This document shows positions 34,167 through 44,859 of a stretch of DNA of 64,000 bases, piece after piece; the first letter of the stretch is position 1, and the number at the start of each line of letters is the position of its first letter. The notes below the pieces were generated by a model. It saw only the letters and a program-made list of their open reading frames with translations, was not told the origin of the DNA and made no database searches. Source of the DNA: Purpureocillium takamizusanense. Taxonomy: Eukaryota; Ascomycota; Sordariomycetes; Hypocreales; Ophiocordycipitaceae. Both the position numbers and the translations under genes were made by a program. The stretch lies in assembly GCF_022605165.1 (NCBI RefSeq), contig NC_063080.1, positions 62,001 to 126,000 of the forward strand, in the 5' to 3' direction.

Positions 34167-34799
34167 TCATCGCCGTCCTTTCTTTCGCAAAGGGCCTTCA
34201 TCATCCGTCCCACGCGCCCTCTTTCGCCCAACCACTTTCTGACAGCCATCAGGCTGCCCCTCTTTGGGAACGGGGTCCGAGCGCTGGCAGCTGCCTGAAT
34301 CCTTCCTTTGGTGAGGCTGCGTTGAGATTGGTGAAGGCAAGAGCAGCGGTGGGGGCTCTGACTCGTCAGGCGCGGCAGGCGCTGCTGACGTATGCAACGT
34401 TTGTGCTGTTGGTGTCACAATATGCATGGCGACGGGATGCTGCGAGTACTCAAGGCGCGGAGTTTGCTCCATGTGAAGGGTAATCCTGTGCTCTCCTTCT
34501 CCTTGCAGATAGAGATCCGTCTGGATGGAAATCCACGGCGATGTTGGTGCAGAGGAACAGTTGTCAGGATAAAATGTGAGAGATATTCGACGCGTGAATT
34601 TAGTATCCATGATTTGAGGCCCAACTGTTTTTGCTGCGAAAGTTATGGGAAACCATAAGAGGATGTCGCCATCATCGTTGCTTTCTGACTCGAGCGTTGC
34701 AAAACTGTTGTATAGCTCATCGCGGCAGTCTAGGACGGCATGGACCCCAGGTAGACCATGTTGGAACGCGTTGACGACTTTGCAAGTGAAAGGTGCCAT
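34167..34799 (-). CDS. Unknown protein, possibly transthyretin/HIUase-like N-terminal domain
   Basis: Single exon, 210 aa from ATG 34799 (MAPFTCKVVNAFQHGLPGV). The pattern C-x-V-x-N-x5-G-L-PGV, DDGDILLWFP and a later beta-rich SPWISIQTDLYLQGEGEHRITLHM resembles the 5-hydroxyisourate hydrolase/transthyretin fold, but the C-terminal YRGS signature of the enzyme is absent. The last 80 aa are disordered, proline-rich, and end in basic clusters (GRKRAR, LRKKGRR) that could be nuclear localisation signals. The fold call is a guess from pattern; the ORF itself is likely real. Confidence 0.5.
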   Translation of the reverse strand: MAPFTCKVVNAFQHGLPGVHAVLDCRDELYNSFATLESESNDDGDILLWFPITFAAKTVGPQIMDTKFTRRISLTFYPDNCSSAPTSPWISIQTDLYLQGEGEHRITLHMEQTPRLEYSQHPVAMHIVTPTAQTLHTSAAPAAPDESEPPPLLLPSPISTQPHQRKDSGSCQRSDPVPKEGQPDGCQKVVGRKRARGTDDEGPLRKKGRR

Positions 34800-35642
34800 G
34801 GCTGGTATTGCTGGGCAAACAGGTCTTACTGCAAGCACACCGTCCAGTCTCCTACTTATCTACGTCTTCTTCAGTGCCGTTATTTTTGAATTCTCAAATC
34901 TGAAGGCTTTCATATGGCAGCGTACTCCCTCGCCCGGGTGGTGCGGGGCATGTCCGGCGCTCACGCTTAGCATCCGGACGTTGTGGATTCGTGCCGCCGG
35001 CCACTCAGCTCCGGAGGCCGTGTTTCTCACGGCAACGCCGGAGGGCGAGGCACCCTAAAATTAGCGACTCATCCGACGCCGCGACTGACAACCCCTTCCA
35101 CAGCGTAGCAGCCCCCGGAGCAAACCCTTGTCACAGGAGCATCGGAGGGCGCAAAACCAGGGGTATCGGCCAGTGTGAGTGGAGGACTCCAGCGGGCTCG
35201 GTTACTACTGCAAGCGATTCGCCGGCGCACAAGAGAAGGCACAGCGAGCAAATACAAGCGGACCAAGTTAAGGCAATGCCCTGCGCAGCCGCCCGTGAGA
35301 AGGCAGTTGTGGCGTTCGATGGGGAATGGCTGGCCCACCTTTGTGAACAAGCGATCAATCCTTCTCTTAATCGTGGTGGGAGATATCACTGAGCCTTGGT
35401 GCGCTGGGGGCCACGCATGACTCCAACGCGGGTTTGCTTCGGTCTCGTCGGTACACTGGCGGCCGGCTCAGACGGGAGGACAAGGGCTGCCGCGCGGCCT
35501 GCGCGGCCTGAGCGACTTCTTAAACGCCATGACACGTTGAGGTTCACAAGTAGTTATTGCCTTTACTTGTAATATCGCAATGTTCAGGCAATACGGTAGC
35601 AGAATCGGATTAAAAGGCTATCATACAATCCCAAGTCTAAGC

Positions 35643-35915
35643 TTAGTCCCTGGCGCCCCTGTAGGATGAAGAGCCTGTGTGTGTCGAACCACGCGACGAG
35701 CGAGAATGTCTCCGAGATCCATGGTAATCTCCCCGCCGCGACTGACCCCTGCGAGATCCAGGATACGGCCTTGTCTGGGGAGTTTCAATCTTATCAAAGC
35801 TAAGGAGCTGTCAGGATCGGAGCCAAAGGGCGGAGGTGGGGCGAGGCGGAGGCACCTACAGCTTCGTCACAGCGTAAGCGCAAGCGAGCGCAACGGACAG
35901 TTTGATGAAGGCCAT
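35643..35915 (-). CDS. Small Arg/Ser-rich protein with N-terminal hydrophobic segment
   Basis: Two exons, 35915-35860 and 35799-35643, across a 60-bp intron (GTAGGT...CTTAG with CTGACAG branch region), 70 aa. Starts MAFIKLSVALACAYAVTKLF, a signal peptide or membrane anchor, followed by an R/S/G-rich tail (YPGSRRGQSRRGDYHGSRR). A TATA box (TATAAAT at 35985-35991) lies 70 bp upstream. No family recognised. In-phase splicing, TATA box and hydrophobic start together support a real gene. Confidence 0.5.
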
Positions 35916-36077
35916 AGTTGGTGGTGGGCGTGCTTGAAGGGGAGGCTCGATGGACCTGCAGCATCAAAAGGGCACGGATGGACGATTTATAGGTTGGAGT
36001 TTCTTCCCGAGAGGTTTATTTAAGCCAAGCAATGTACACAAATATGACGCATTAAATTAAACGTTCTGTCTGATTCT

Positions 36078-36506
36078 CTAAGACTCACGACCGCCGTTTT
36101 CCCCGTAGAGTCCCTCATCCTCCACCCCAACCGTGGCCTGCCGGGTTGCTTCTACTACGGTCTCGCGGTAGTTCTCAAAGGAGGAGCAAATGCTGCTGAT
36201 CACCAATGCCAGGCCCTCGTCCTGTTTCTCTATGTATCGCTTGTACGCGGCGATTTGCTTCTGGAGCTTGGCGGCTTGCTCTTGGCTTTGCCGAAGCGTC
36301 CTCCGTAGCGCTGCTTTTTGCAGTTGCAGCTCGGTTGCCTGTTGCCTTAGGGTGGCGATGGTCTGCGCTGACTGGGGCGAGACCCCCATTTCGTGGCCAG
36401 GGGTGTGCGCCAGGGGCTGCCGGGTGTCAAGAGGTTGGCGCTGTGCTGGACCACCTTGCCTCCGCTTTAGTGGCAGAATTGGAAGTTCTTTGTCGTAGTC
36501 AGCCAT
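36078..36506 (-). CDS. Small coiled-coil protein B
   Basis: Single exon, 142 aa from ATG 36506 (MADYDKELPILPLKRRQGG). A disordered N-terminus is followed by a long heptad-like helix (IATLRQQATELQLQKAALRR...QSQEQAAKLQKQIAAYKRYI) and a short tail. A TATA-like box (CATATAAG, minus strand) is at 36557-36564, about 55 bp upstream. No known domain; likely self-associates or binds a partner through the coil. Confidence 0.55.
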   Translation of the reverse strand: MADYDKELPILPLKRRQGGPAQRQPLDTRQPLAHTPGHEMGVSPQSAQTIATLRQQATELQLQKAALRRTLRQSQEQAAKLQKQIAAYKRYIEKQDEGLALVISSICSSFENYRETVVEATRQATVGVEDEGLYGENGGRES

Positions 36507-36711
36507 ATCGAACACTGGTGCTGATCCCACAGTGCATAATGCGGACGGCAGTTTGTCTTATATGTTCGATGTCCGATTGATGTCCGACTATAATAAGAGA
36601 GTACATGGGGTTAAAGATGAAGATTAAGCCTTGACGTTGATCGTCCCGCGCCTCCGCGCAAAATCTGCCTGCGCCCATCCCATCCCACCCTCCCCCGCCG
36701 ATGCACAGCGG

Positions 36712-37236
36712 CTAGGCCTCATGTGATGGACCCACAACGTCGTCGCCGCCCAACAGATGAGACACGAATGACTTGAAGAGCTCCTTCAGGCTGGCCCTTA
36801 GATCACTGAGCCCGTTGGCCACCTGGCCCATTCGGTCATTCCCCTGCGAGATTGCTTGCTCCAAGACATCCAAGCGTAATGCCATGCCCTGGAGTATCCT
36901 TTCCTGTGTGTTAGCAAGGGGTCGGTTCGTAAGATTTTCGGCTTACAATTTGAGATCCTCATTGCTTGTTTGCATGACTTGGAAGGACAACTGGTCCGGG
37001 AGTAGAAAATCGGGAGAGAACAAGGGCCCATTGACAGCGGGTGTACTAAAGTCAAAGCAGGGAGCGGCGGGATTCAAGCCAGGCTGAATTGGTGCGGTGG
37101 ACCCAGTTTGGGTCATGGGCGAGTCTGTGCTCGAAATGGTGGAGGCGTCCTGGTCAAGGCCCGGCATTGTCAGCTCCCCGCCAGCCTCAGGAGCTTCACT
37201 GTTGTGCAGGAATGGCTCGAATGAGAATGAATCCAT
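36712..37236 (-). CDS. Small protein with C-terminal amphipathic helix
   Basis: Two exons, 37236-36947 and 36898-36712, 158 aa. Exon 1 is acidic and disordered (MDSFSFEPFLHNSEAPEAGG). Exon 2 is helical (LQGMALRLDVLEQAISQGND, LSDLRASLKELFKSFVSHLL). The donor is GTAAGC. The acceptor that keeps the coding frame is GGAAAG rather than the CACAG five bases before it, so this junction should be checked against RNA. No domain recognised. Confidence 0.5.
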
Positions 37237-37505
37237 AATGGTGCTATGTGTTCAGGGATGCTCGATGACTCGTCGTGCCAGAAGCTTGTGAGCCCTCTGG
37301 CCCAACTTTAAGTAGTGGCGGGCTCAACACGCAAGCGCAGCCGACTTGGACACACCTGCTCGCGCCTGCAGGCGGGTTAATACTAGCAGGTCAATTCTCA
37401 ATTCTAATTGTATGTCGGCGGTTGGCGGCGGGTACTTAAACGCCCAGGCGCTTACCCCCTCGACCACCGGGAGGCAGAGCGGCAAAGACGCAACAAATCG
37501 AGATA

Positions 37506-38470
37506 ATGAAGCACATCAACAATTGGGTCCTACTTGCAGCATGCCTTCTGAGGCAGGCATACGGTTTCCGCACAATGTGTCTTACCTCTCCTCTCATTAC
37601 ACTCGAGGCGGGAAAGACCAATGTGTCAGCCTTGTTGGTTCTTCGGCGACCCTCGCCTGACCTCGGTGGGCTAACAGCGACGTAGCATTGAGGCGCCACG
37701 CAGGACGAGGTGTGAGGCAACCATGCAGTTCTCCGACCCAGCTTTTCTCCCGATTCATTACAACTTCACTACCATTCAGTGTGGAGGCCAACAGCTTGCC
37801 ACCTTCACAGTACCTGCGGAAGTCCCCAATGGGGACGCCGATATAATTTGGTGCGTCCACGCATGCCTAACCTAACCTTTACCTGCCGCTAACCGAGGGA
37901 AGGCGTTGCGCCGGGCTAACTCCGTATTGCGCTCGCACGTCGGTGTCTGGAGGGCAAGCTGACCCAGCCTTGGAGCTGGAAAGGGAAGGCGACGTTGGTT
38001 GCGTACTGGAGCACATCCAGACCACCACTTCTTTGGTCACTCGGACGAGATCAACAGGAATAATCGTCGAAACACTGCCATCGATGTTCACAGTCACGAT
38101 GACCAGTTTTCCGCATATGCACAGCACTCCATCGGTGACCTTGCCGGATTCGTCCACCTCAGCAAGCTCGCCGACCGGGCCTGCGGTATCAACCACTTCG
38201 ACGTCGACGTCCGTCTCGGCTACGAACAGCGCCACCGCACCCACAACCAAAGACTCCGCGCTCAGAGACACTTCCCCATCTCTGACTGGTCTGACAAATC
38301 GGGACAGAACAGCCTCCACCCCAGTCACGGCTCCCACCTTAAAGCCGACTGGCGATGGTGTGTTCGTCAGTTCTGCCTCTCGGCTCGCCACCCCCCTCAC
38401 CAGTACATTTACCTTGTTCACCACCATTACAGTTTTCCAGACCTTGAGCGCCGGCTGCACAACTGCCTAG
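37506..38470 (+). CDS. Predicted secreted Ser/Thr-rich protein, exon junctions partly unresolved
   Basis: Exon 1 from ATG 37506 encodes a signal peptide (MKHINNWVLLAACLLRQAYG) and LITLEAGKTNVSALLVLRRP. A second exon, open around 37699-37854, encodes CEATMQFSDPAFLPIHYNF and TFTVPAEVPNGDADIIW. A third, from about 37911, starts CAGLTPYCARTSVSGGQ and continues as a long Ser/Thr-rich tail to the stop at 38468. The second junction works as TTTG/GTGCGT to GGAAG/GCG. The first cannot be made in phase with canonical sites that I can find, so either an unusual splice or a one-base frameshift exists. The layout resembles cell-wall or secreted glycoproteins. Confidence 0.45.
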
Positions 38471-38614
38471 GAAGGGGTGGCAATTCGTAAGCCTTTTGGG
38501 GTCGATGGCGCACTACTACTCGAGAGCTATATAATAAGCACACAATGCCCACTCATCCTTACGGGTCTATTCTGCAAGTTCTTATCTTACGCGTGCTATT
38601 AAGCCCAGTATACC

Positions 38615-39225
38615 ATGTCCGAACAGCTGCTGCCCCCCCTCCGCCCTTCCACACAGGACCATTCCTCCAAAACGGTCGCGTCACTTTCTTCCGCCGTGCC
38701 TGGCATTTCGGGTTCCTGTGATCCCCGCTTTCCAGACCGGCCTCCGCATATGATCCTCGAGAGGGCTGACTCGAGTTCAGCCAAAGCCTGCAGAGCCATT
38801 CACCAGCTATGGAGTCAAGACGTCCTCGAGGTTACGAGGCGAGTACTCCGTCTGGAGGCTGAGCTGCGCCTTGAGAAACAGAATGTTGCCTCCCTCGAGG
38901 ATACAGTCAGTGATTTCGAGGGCAAGATGCAGCTTTTCCAAGAAGAAATCCAAGCCCTGAGGAAAGAAGCCCATGAAGGAAGGGAGAACATGCATCAAGT
39001 GATAGCCCAGATGCAGTTATCCTGTCAAGAACAGGTAAGGCATCCGCCTCATCGCTCACTCTTGCTGGCCCTCGCTTACGTGGTCAGGACTTGGGTTTGA
39101 GTGATGCGACGGATAGTTCGATCGTATCCGGTGGCCCGGCCAGGTTCAGCCCTCCAACTCCACTTGCCATGGAAGATTGGGAGTTCACGGGGAAGGTGAA
39201 GGAGCTTTCTGACGACCAGCTTTGA
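38615..39225 (+). CDS. Small coiled-coil protein C
   Basis: Two exons, 38615-39034 and 39088-39225, joined in phase across a 53-bp intron (GTAAGG...GTCAG), 185 aa. The N-terminal 50 aa are disordered. Then comes a coiled coil (VLRLEAELRLEKQNVASLED, FEGKMQLFQEEIQALRKEAHE). Exon 2 ends the protein with an acidic tail (EDWEFTGKVKELSDDQL). TATATAATA at about 38528-38536 is the likely core promoter. No known domain. Confidence 0.6.
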
Positions 39226-40259
39226 GCCTTTGAGTTAAATACCTCTCAGGCAAGGATAATAGGCTTTGTAGTATCAACAATGTTTTCAAGTGGTTTGAGA
39301 CCATGACAGTGCACGAGATCAACGTTTGCAAGTTCGTCTGCCGAGCACGACATGAGGGCATCGTCGCTCAGCCGCAGGAGTGTGGGTTGAAGGAACCTTG
39401 CACGCCCCTCCGAGCCTAGAAGGGCGGCGTCTACTGAGGTAGCAAGAGGAGAGGCCGACCGGACCCACTTACTCCGCGTGGACAGAGGGTGCGGCCGCGC
39501 CAACTACTCCACCTCCCCGGCGGACACGGCGCCGCACCCCACTCTGACCGGCGCTTACATGCGCCGGCCCCTCCGAGCCCCGGACCACGGTTGCCGGCAA
39601 AATAAGGCCTTAGTGATCTACCACAGACCTAAATTAGGCCTTTCGCGTTCATGCGCTGCCCTCTTGGCCAACCAGTGGTGCCAGACCGGCCGTTAAGCGC
39701 TCGGTGGTTCAGACGGCTGCCGATGCGTGCCCCGGACGCCGATTGTCAAAATACCCAGGCAATACTAGGTGACGAAGTTTTTTGGGCGCCTCGGAGGCCA
39801 ATTATTTACTGCCGGTTCCGAGGTGACACGTCCGTGAACTTGCCTCGACGCCGTCTTTTTCGGGATGTGCGCGAAGAGTTTTCAGGATGACTGCTCCTTA
39901 ATCAGTTACATGGAAGCTACCCTCTTTTGTGAACGGCTAGCTGAGAGTGTCGCGCAGCGCGAGCTACGACGTGAGCTACTCTTCATAGATTCTTGGAAAC
40001 ATTTACAGAGTCGAAAAAGTCAAGCGGAGGGGACAGGCGTGTAACCAATGCGGTTCCTCGCTGCACTTCAAGGCGCCATACTAGCCTCATGGTAAATTCG
40101 ATGACTTGAACCTTGATTTCTATCTCGAGATTATATTGAGTGGGATTTGGGGCGCTTTATTGTGAAACCATGCAGGTAATAGGTCGGTCACTCGGAAGGT
40201 AGCCAATATAGTGGTATCTCGCAGCGTAGTAACGACGCCAGGTTCCCTGGCGTTTTATC
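39226..40259. other. Gene-free region
   Basis: A minus-strand frame ending near 39246 (SADELANVDLVHCHGLKPLE) looks weakly protein-like but has no start or splice context. Nothing else is supported. Confidence 0.35.
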
Positions 40260-40656
40260 CTAGTGGCACTCCAGAGCCCACGCTCGCAGACCCTGGGTTG
40301 CCCTGTAGCACTGTGATACGCCGATTGTCTGGCTCCGCGTCATACAGTGGTCGTCGGCAAACACGTGAACTAGTAGTCTCCCGTCAGTGATCAGTCGTAC
40401 CGGTAGTTCAAATTGACTCACGTTCACAGCTTTCGCATATGTCGACCAACATCATCGAATTGACGTCACCAATCTCATTGTTCCGTAGGCTATTGCACTC
40501 GTTTGAGCGGAAGTCTCCCTCAATCACAGTCCATACGCCAAGGTTAATTTCGATGCAATCCGTGCCGCCATAGAGTCGGAAATCAGTAATATGCTTGCTG
40601 CAAGCGAATGCCGCGGACGCGAAGGCCTGCCCAACGAAGAGGGATTTGAGATGCAT
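40260..40656 (-). CDS. Small secreted cysteine-rich protein (effector candidate)
   Basis: Two exons, 40656-40422 and 40369-40260, across a 52-bp intron (GTGAGT...ACTAG), 114 aa. It starts with a signal peptide (MHLKSLFVGQAFASAAFA). The mature part has eight cysteines (19, 34, 54, 74, 77, 87, 99, 113), including VDICESCELHVFADDHC, a layout seen in fungal small secreted proteins of the type C-x-L-x-V-x-x-x-x-x-C. A TATA box (TATAAAG, 40708-40714) lies 52 bp upstream, and the shared palindrome lies 183 bp upstream. Likely secreted and disulphide-bonded; function unknown. The short final exon closes with Cys-His at the stop, supporting the splice. Confidence 0.65.
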
Positions 40657-40838
40657 GTTGGACCTACTGTGGGACGCCAGATTTGAGCAACGGACTGTTC
40701 ATTTAGCTTTATAGTTGGACGTAGCTGTACCTTGTCTAGCAGCCAACTGTAACTTTTAGCATGCTGCCTTTCGCACTGCGGAAGAGGAGTGATGGGTCAT
40801 GCGCGATATGAGCGTGCCAATAGCAGCCCAGCTTAAGC

Positions 40839-40854
40839 GACTTCCCGGGAAGCC
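40839..40854. promoter_or_regulatory. Shared palindromic element, copy 2
   Basis: GACTTCCCGGGAAGCC, 183 bp upstream of the ATG of the secreted cysteine-rich protein at 40656 (minus strand). Confidence 0.45.
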
Positions 40855-41382
40855 AATCCGCAATGAGTGTGTCACATGCTTTGCCGTGCATACTCGAGCA
40901 AGCCACGGCGGCTCATGTAGGCAGGCGCAAATTAGGGACTAATCACGGAGGGACGTAGTCGCTGGTGGGCTGGGGTCCCGAGGTCGTCCGGCACGGACCC
41001 GGGAGGAACTCGTCGATATAAAATCGGGCCACTGCGTTTACAAGGTCTCCAATCTCGGATGGCCCGTCCAATAACTATATGGCGACTCTAAAGGGGCCTC
41101 AACCCGTGAGTATCTTGATGGCTATGCACTAGTACAACAGCTGGTGTAGTATAGCCAATGCTGTGATTTAACCCGCCATGCACGACGATATTGAACAGTC
41201 CCAGAGGACTCTCAAGTGGACGCGGATTCAGCGAGACGACATAACCAGATAATGTTACTTGCAATGCACGTACGGTTCCTATCATTGTCATATGTAGCGT
41301 GAATACCACGGAGCTTTGTAAAGTGCCATCCTTCTACCCTTCCGCTTTATTTTACTTGTCTCGCCAAGGTTTGAAGTGGCTA

Positions 41383-41748
41383 TCAGGCACGTCCGCTTCT
41401 TCCATGTCTTCGTACGTTTGTGTTCCCTGGGTCTGAGCAGTACCAAAGTCATTGACGATTTGATTCTCCCTGTCGTCTGGTTGGCGGGAGGCTCCTTATG
41501 TCCAAACTGCACGCACCTGAGCATTTCCATGCTTTGATAGTAGCTGGTGATACTGCAAATTGCCGAGTCCTTCCATACGGGTGGCTCTGCCCTTCCAACT
41601 CCCAGACATTCATAAAACTCGTTTCGAGCCTGTGGTGTCAGCGCCGTGTTGATGTTGGAAGGATTGCGTACCTGCTGTTATAGTCTTGCTCTGGAGTGGC
41701 ACATTGAGTGTCGCTCCAGTTGCCGGTGTCTGTGTCAGGAGCATCCAT
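41383..41748 (-). CDS. Small protein gene, reading frame of exons 2-3 uncertain
   Basis: A TATA box (TATAAAA at 41816-41822) lies 68 bp before ATG 41748 (MDAPDTDTGNWSDTQCATPE). Introns 41671-41630 and 41516-41433 have GT-AG ends. Following phase strictly gives 79 aa. However, another frame of the same exons reads more like protein (NEFYECLGVGRAEPPVWKD; THTYED-like TQGTQTYEDMEEADVP), so a frameshift or a different donor is possible. No family recognised. Confidence 0.35.
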
Positions 41749-42323
41749 CTTGACAGGTAGATGGACGAGGTTGGAGGAGCGAGGGTCGTGAACTAGACTA
41801 GAGAAGAGGCAAGCCTTTTATAGCATGGGCTGCGGAAGAAGTAAAAAAAGGGGGGGGGGGGGGGGGTACCTTTCATGCGCACGGCCCGCGGCGTCATGGA
41901 GGAGGACTGGTGGCTTGGGATCATGGCTCATTGACGGATTTGCTTCAAGATTACGTCGAGTTGGAAAACCGACAGAAGAAGATTCTGGGATCGGTAGCTA
42001 CGGTCACATTCGTGACATATCAGGACAATCAGCAGCAGATCACTGCTTGCCCCCGTGCACCTGTTTGAAGATAGTAGTCTCGGTGGGCAAGGTTGTTTCT
42101 AGTCGCTCCTAAAATGATTGGATTCAATGAGAGTAGTCTAACAATGTGGATAGTACTGCTATTTTCGCAGTCTGCGCTGGATCATCGTGGCTCGATGCCG
42201 CATATTCGAACGTTCTCTATGACACACCGTCCACGGCCGGAAGAGCGGTTCCGGGTTGGGTACATCAATACTCACGCCATTACCGACCTACGATGGCTTC
42301 GGTCGTCGTTGAGCAGTGAGAGA

Positions 42324-42698
42324 TCATTGAAGCTCGTCGTATTGAAGAATAAGATAGTGGTTACCGTTCTGATGAACATTGAGTGTGATCCGCGCACTTT
42401 GATCTGGTAGTTTCGCTGTCTGAAACTGTCGTGTGGTCATCACAGAGAAACTCGGGCAACTAAATTGCTGCTTCCATAGGCGCTGTACGTGCTTACACAT
42501 CTGGCAAACACCAGTGGCGAGGTCCCTCTCAAGCAATGGGTCACGCGTAATGTCCGCGTAGCAAGTCGACCGAGCTACGCAGGAACAGCTTGTTGTCACA
42601 AAAGTTTGGGACTGCCACCAAAACGCGCCTATCTAATACCTGAACCCTGAGGTGGATCCACTGATTATCATGCCGAAACGAACCGGTAGTATGTTCAT
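42324..42698 (-). CDS. Small cysteine-containing protein
   Basis: Two exons, 42698-42640 and 42588-42324, with a 51-bp intron (GTATTA...ACAAG), 107 aa. Exon 2 is clearly protein-like: CSCVARSTCYADITRDPLLE, GVCQMCKHVQRLW, NVHQNGNHYLILQYDELQ. Cysteines are clustered in the first half. The start MNILPVRFGMIISG is hydrophobic but not a convincing signal peptide, and the acceptor is non-standard in context. Family unknown. Confidence 0.4.
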
Positions 42699-42943
42699 CC
42701 GCCCCGGCACGGCCAATCGGAGTGTGCTGTGTGGATCGCCACTCTCACGAGCTTTTCGCGAGACTGCGCTAGGTCGCGCCCGCGCTCAATTCTTGTGTCC
42801 TGTGACCCCGCCCGCGCAATATCCATACCGAACTCCCAAGCAAACAAATTGATTGCGGCCCAACGCGCGTCTCGGACCCAGAGTGGTACCAACTGTCTTC
42901 ATATTCAGAAGAATGAGTTGGCCATCCAGACTTCTCACGATAA

Positions 42944-43499
42944 CGGTCGACTACTTTCTCACAATGCGCTAGAGCGCGGTGCCTGCTCTCTCGATTGCAC
43001 TATCCCCAGATACTACGACATCAGCGCAAGGTGCGCCCTTTCAACTGGTGCGACGCAGCGCAGGCATCTTGGCCCGAAGATTTCGAGCGAGCGCTTAGAT
43101 CTGGACTAAATCCGAAGCGTGCAACATTATTCAACGTACCATCTCCCGAGGACACCACACTGTCGATCGACCCGCGCTGCAACAAACTGGACAAAGCGAA
43201 TCACAGCTTGATGGTATGCCATTTCTTCTACTGTCATGACTCGTCTGACATCTCTGTAGGCTTTTACACCTAGCACACTCGACGTGAAGAAGGACTTCCC
43301 GAATAAACCGAATACTCCCCTCTGGGTGTATGGGAGAGGCCAGTATGTATACTGGGAGCAATGCAATGTCTCTGTCTTGGAAAAGGATAGTAATGGGGTC
43401 AAAGTCACCACGAAGACATACGATAAGAGTGATGGCAAAGGGATAGTGCCACATGGAACCGAGCTGTATTTAACGGGGGGGAAGGTGGTAGAAGAATAA
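42944..43499 (+). CDS. Unknown small protein, 5' end not resolved
   Basis: Two exons: one open from after TAA at 42941-42943 to 43213, and 43260-43499, joined in phase across a 46-bp intron (GTATGC...TGTAG). The sequence RPFNWCDAAQASWPEDFERA and, after the junction, DFPNKPNTPLWVYGRGQYVYWEQCNVSVLEKD is clearly coding. There is no ATG in frame upstream, so a first exon is missing from this model. The product resembles no family I know. Confidence 0.45.
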
Positions 43500-43528
43500 T
43501 CGCATTGCTGGCGATGCGCGGTGGTACC

Positions 43529-44695
43529 TCATTTTCCACTACATAGCTTGTCCCTGATCCGGAGACCCCCTTCTAGCTCCAAACACACGTTGATGTATGC
43601 CGCTTCTCCACACTTGCTTGTGAAAATCATCGACACGCATTCCGTCGCACAATCAATCTGTTCTTCTAGTTCCCTTCTGCGCATCCGGCTTGCCATGATC
43701 GCTTCATAGACTTCGCGGCCGAGGACACGGAGAATGGCCTCGTCTCGAACTCCCTTCAGGGTGAACTCGGGGTCAGAAGTGTTGGATGTCAGCTTGACAC
43801 CATTTCCTAAGACCAGGTGGCGAATACCCATGACCGATACCACCTCTATTCCGAACAAGTCTTTCACGAGGCGTTCCACTTCCATTTCGTAGACTTCCAG
43901 CATCATAACACAATCGAACAAAGAGAATTTCGGGAATTCCATCATGACGGCAGCCTTCGGTATAACCGCTGCATCATTCTGCGTGTGGACCCTTCTGATC
44001 GCTCCACACATGTCCCCTCCAAAAACATTTGCGAGCCCATGTAGGGGTACGTGTTCGACCACATCTTCTTGCACCTCGTTGTCGTTACGTTCGCTAGATG
44101 GCTTCTCAGCTACTAGTTTGTTTGCCAGGCCCGATGGATGAATCGCGCAGTTTCCGGACGTCTGCCGCCTTTTGGTGGGCCGCTGGGCGTGTTGACTGGG
44201 TCCAAGTTTGCTCCTATCCTGTATCTCGTTGGGTAGAGGGGTAGGTCTGAGCAGCGACAACAACGCCAACTCTATGATCGTCAGCGGCGATAACGGGCCA
44301 GTAGAGGTCGGGCAAATACCGTCTACAGAAGCCGCAATTCCCAACTCAACAGACAGCGCGCAAATGGTTGGATGACCAATGCTGGTGCTGTGGCTCTGTT
44401 TGATCTTTTCGTGAAGCTTATCTCGGTCGCTGTCTTTCAATTTGGCAATGCGGGCCTGCCCAAGCGCCGCGGCGCAAAGCGAGACCGCCCCAGGGCCCAC
44501 GTCTCGAAGGACATTGTATAGGAAGAGTTTGTACGTTTTCTGCCTCCTGTTGGTTGGGATGTTCTCCAAAATGCCCTTCGTTTCTTTCACGCGTTGTCTC
44601 TCGCCAGGCTCGAATGCCCCCACGACCTTCACTTTTTCTGCGAGTTGAAGCAGTTTGTCGAAGTACTGGAGCTCGGTGGACTCTGGAGAGTGCAT
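43529..44695 (-). CDS. Unknown protein next to the minisatellite
   Basis: 388 aa from ATG 44695 (MHSPESTELQYFDKLLQLAE). The same frame stays open upstream as far as 44818 and beyond into the 48-bp repeat, and the residues just before the ATG (VPTIARIADQLARTRHSFAPKGRQ) look coding, so the true N-terminus may be longer. Features include TNRRQKTYKLFLYNVLRDVG, TIIELALLSLLRP, a disordered basic middle, and FSLFDCVMMLEVYEMEVERLVKDLFGIEVV near the C-terminus. No domain recognised. No signal peptide. Confidence 0.55.
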   Translation of the reverse strand: MHSPESTELQYFDKLLQLAEKVKVVGAFEPGERQRVKETKGILENIPTNRRQKTYKLFLYNVLRDVGPGAVSLCAAALGQARIAKLKDSDRDKLHEKIKQSHSTSIGHPTICALSVELGIAASVDGICPTSTGPLSPLTIIELALLSLLRPTPLPNEIQDRSKLGPSQHAQRPTKRRQTSGNCAIHPSGLANKLVAEKPSSERNDNEVQEDVVEHVPLHGLANVFGGDMCGAIRRVHTQNDAAVIPKAAVMMEFPKFSLFDCVMMLEVYEMEVERLVKDLFGIEVVSVMGIRHLVLGNGVKLTSNTSDPEFTLKGVRDEAILRVLGREVYEAIMASRMRRRELEEQIDCATECVSMIFTSKCGEAAYINVCLELEGGLRIRDKLCSGK

Positions 44696-44859
44696 TTGGC
44701 GGCCCTTGGGAGCAAAGGAGTGACGGGTGCGCGCTAGCTGATCAGCGATCCGTGCAATAGTGGGAACAACCACTGGTGCTATGATCCGCGCTGGCGCGGT
44801 GCAGAGGGTGCAACACACGGTGAGATAGATGTTGCAACGAATGATGCAACAGTTTGTGC

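Noticed and set aside
39246..39503. Minus-strand frame ending LKPLENIVDTTKPIILA
   Set aside because: Looks slightly protein-like but has no start, splice or promoter signal; perhaps a gene relic.
41042..41260. Tiny spliced ORF after the TATAAAA box near 41015
   Set aside because: A 26-aa product can be forced with a GTGAGT donor, but nothing supports it as a protein.
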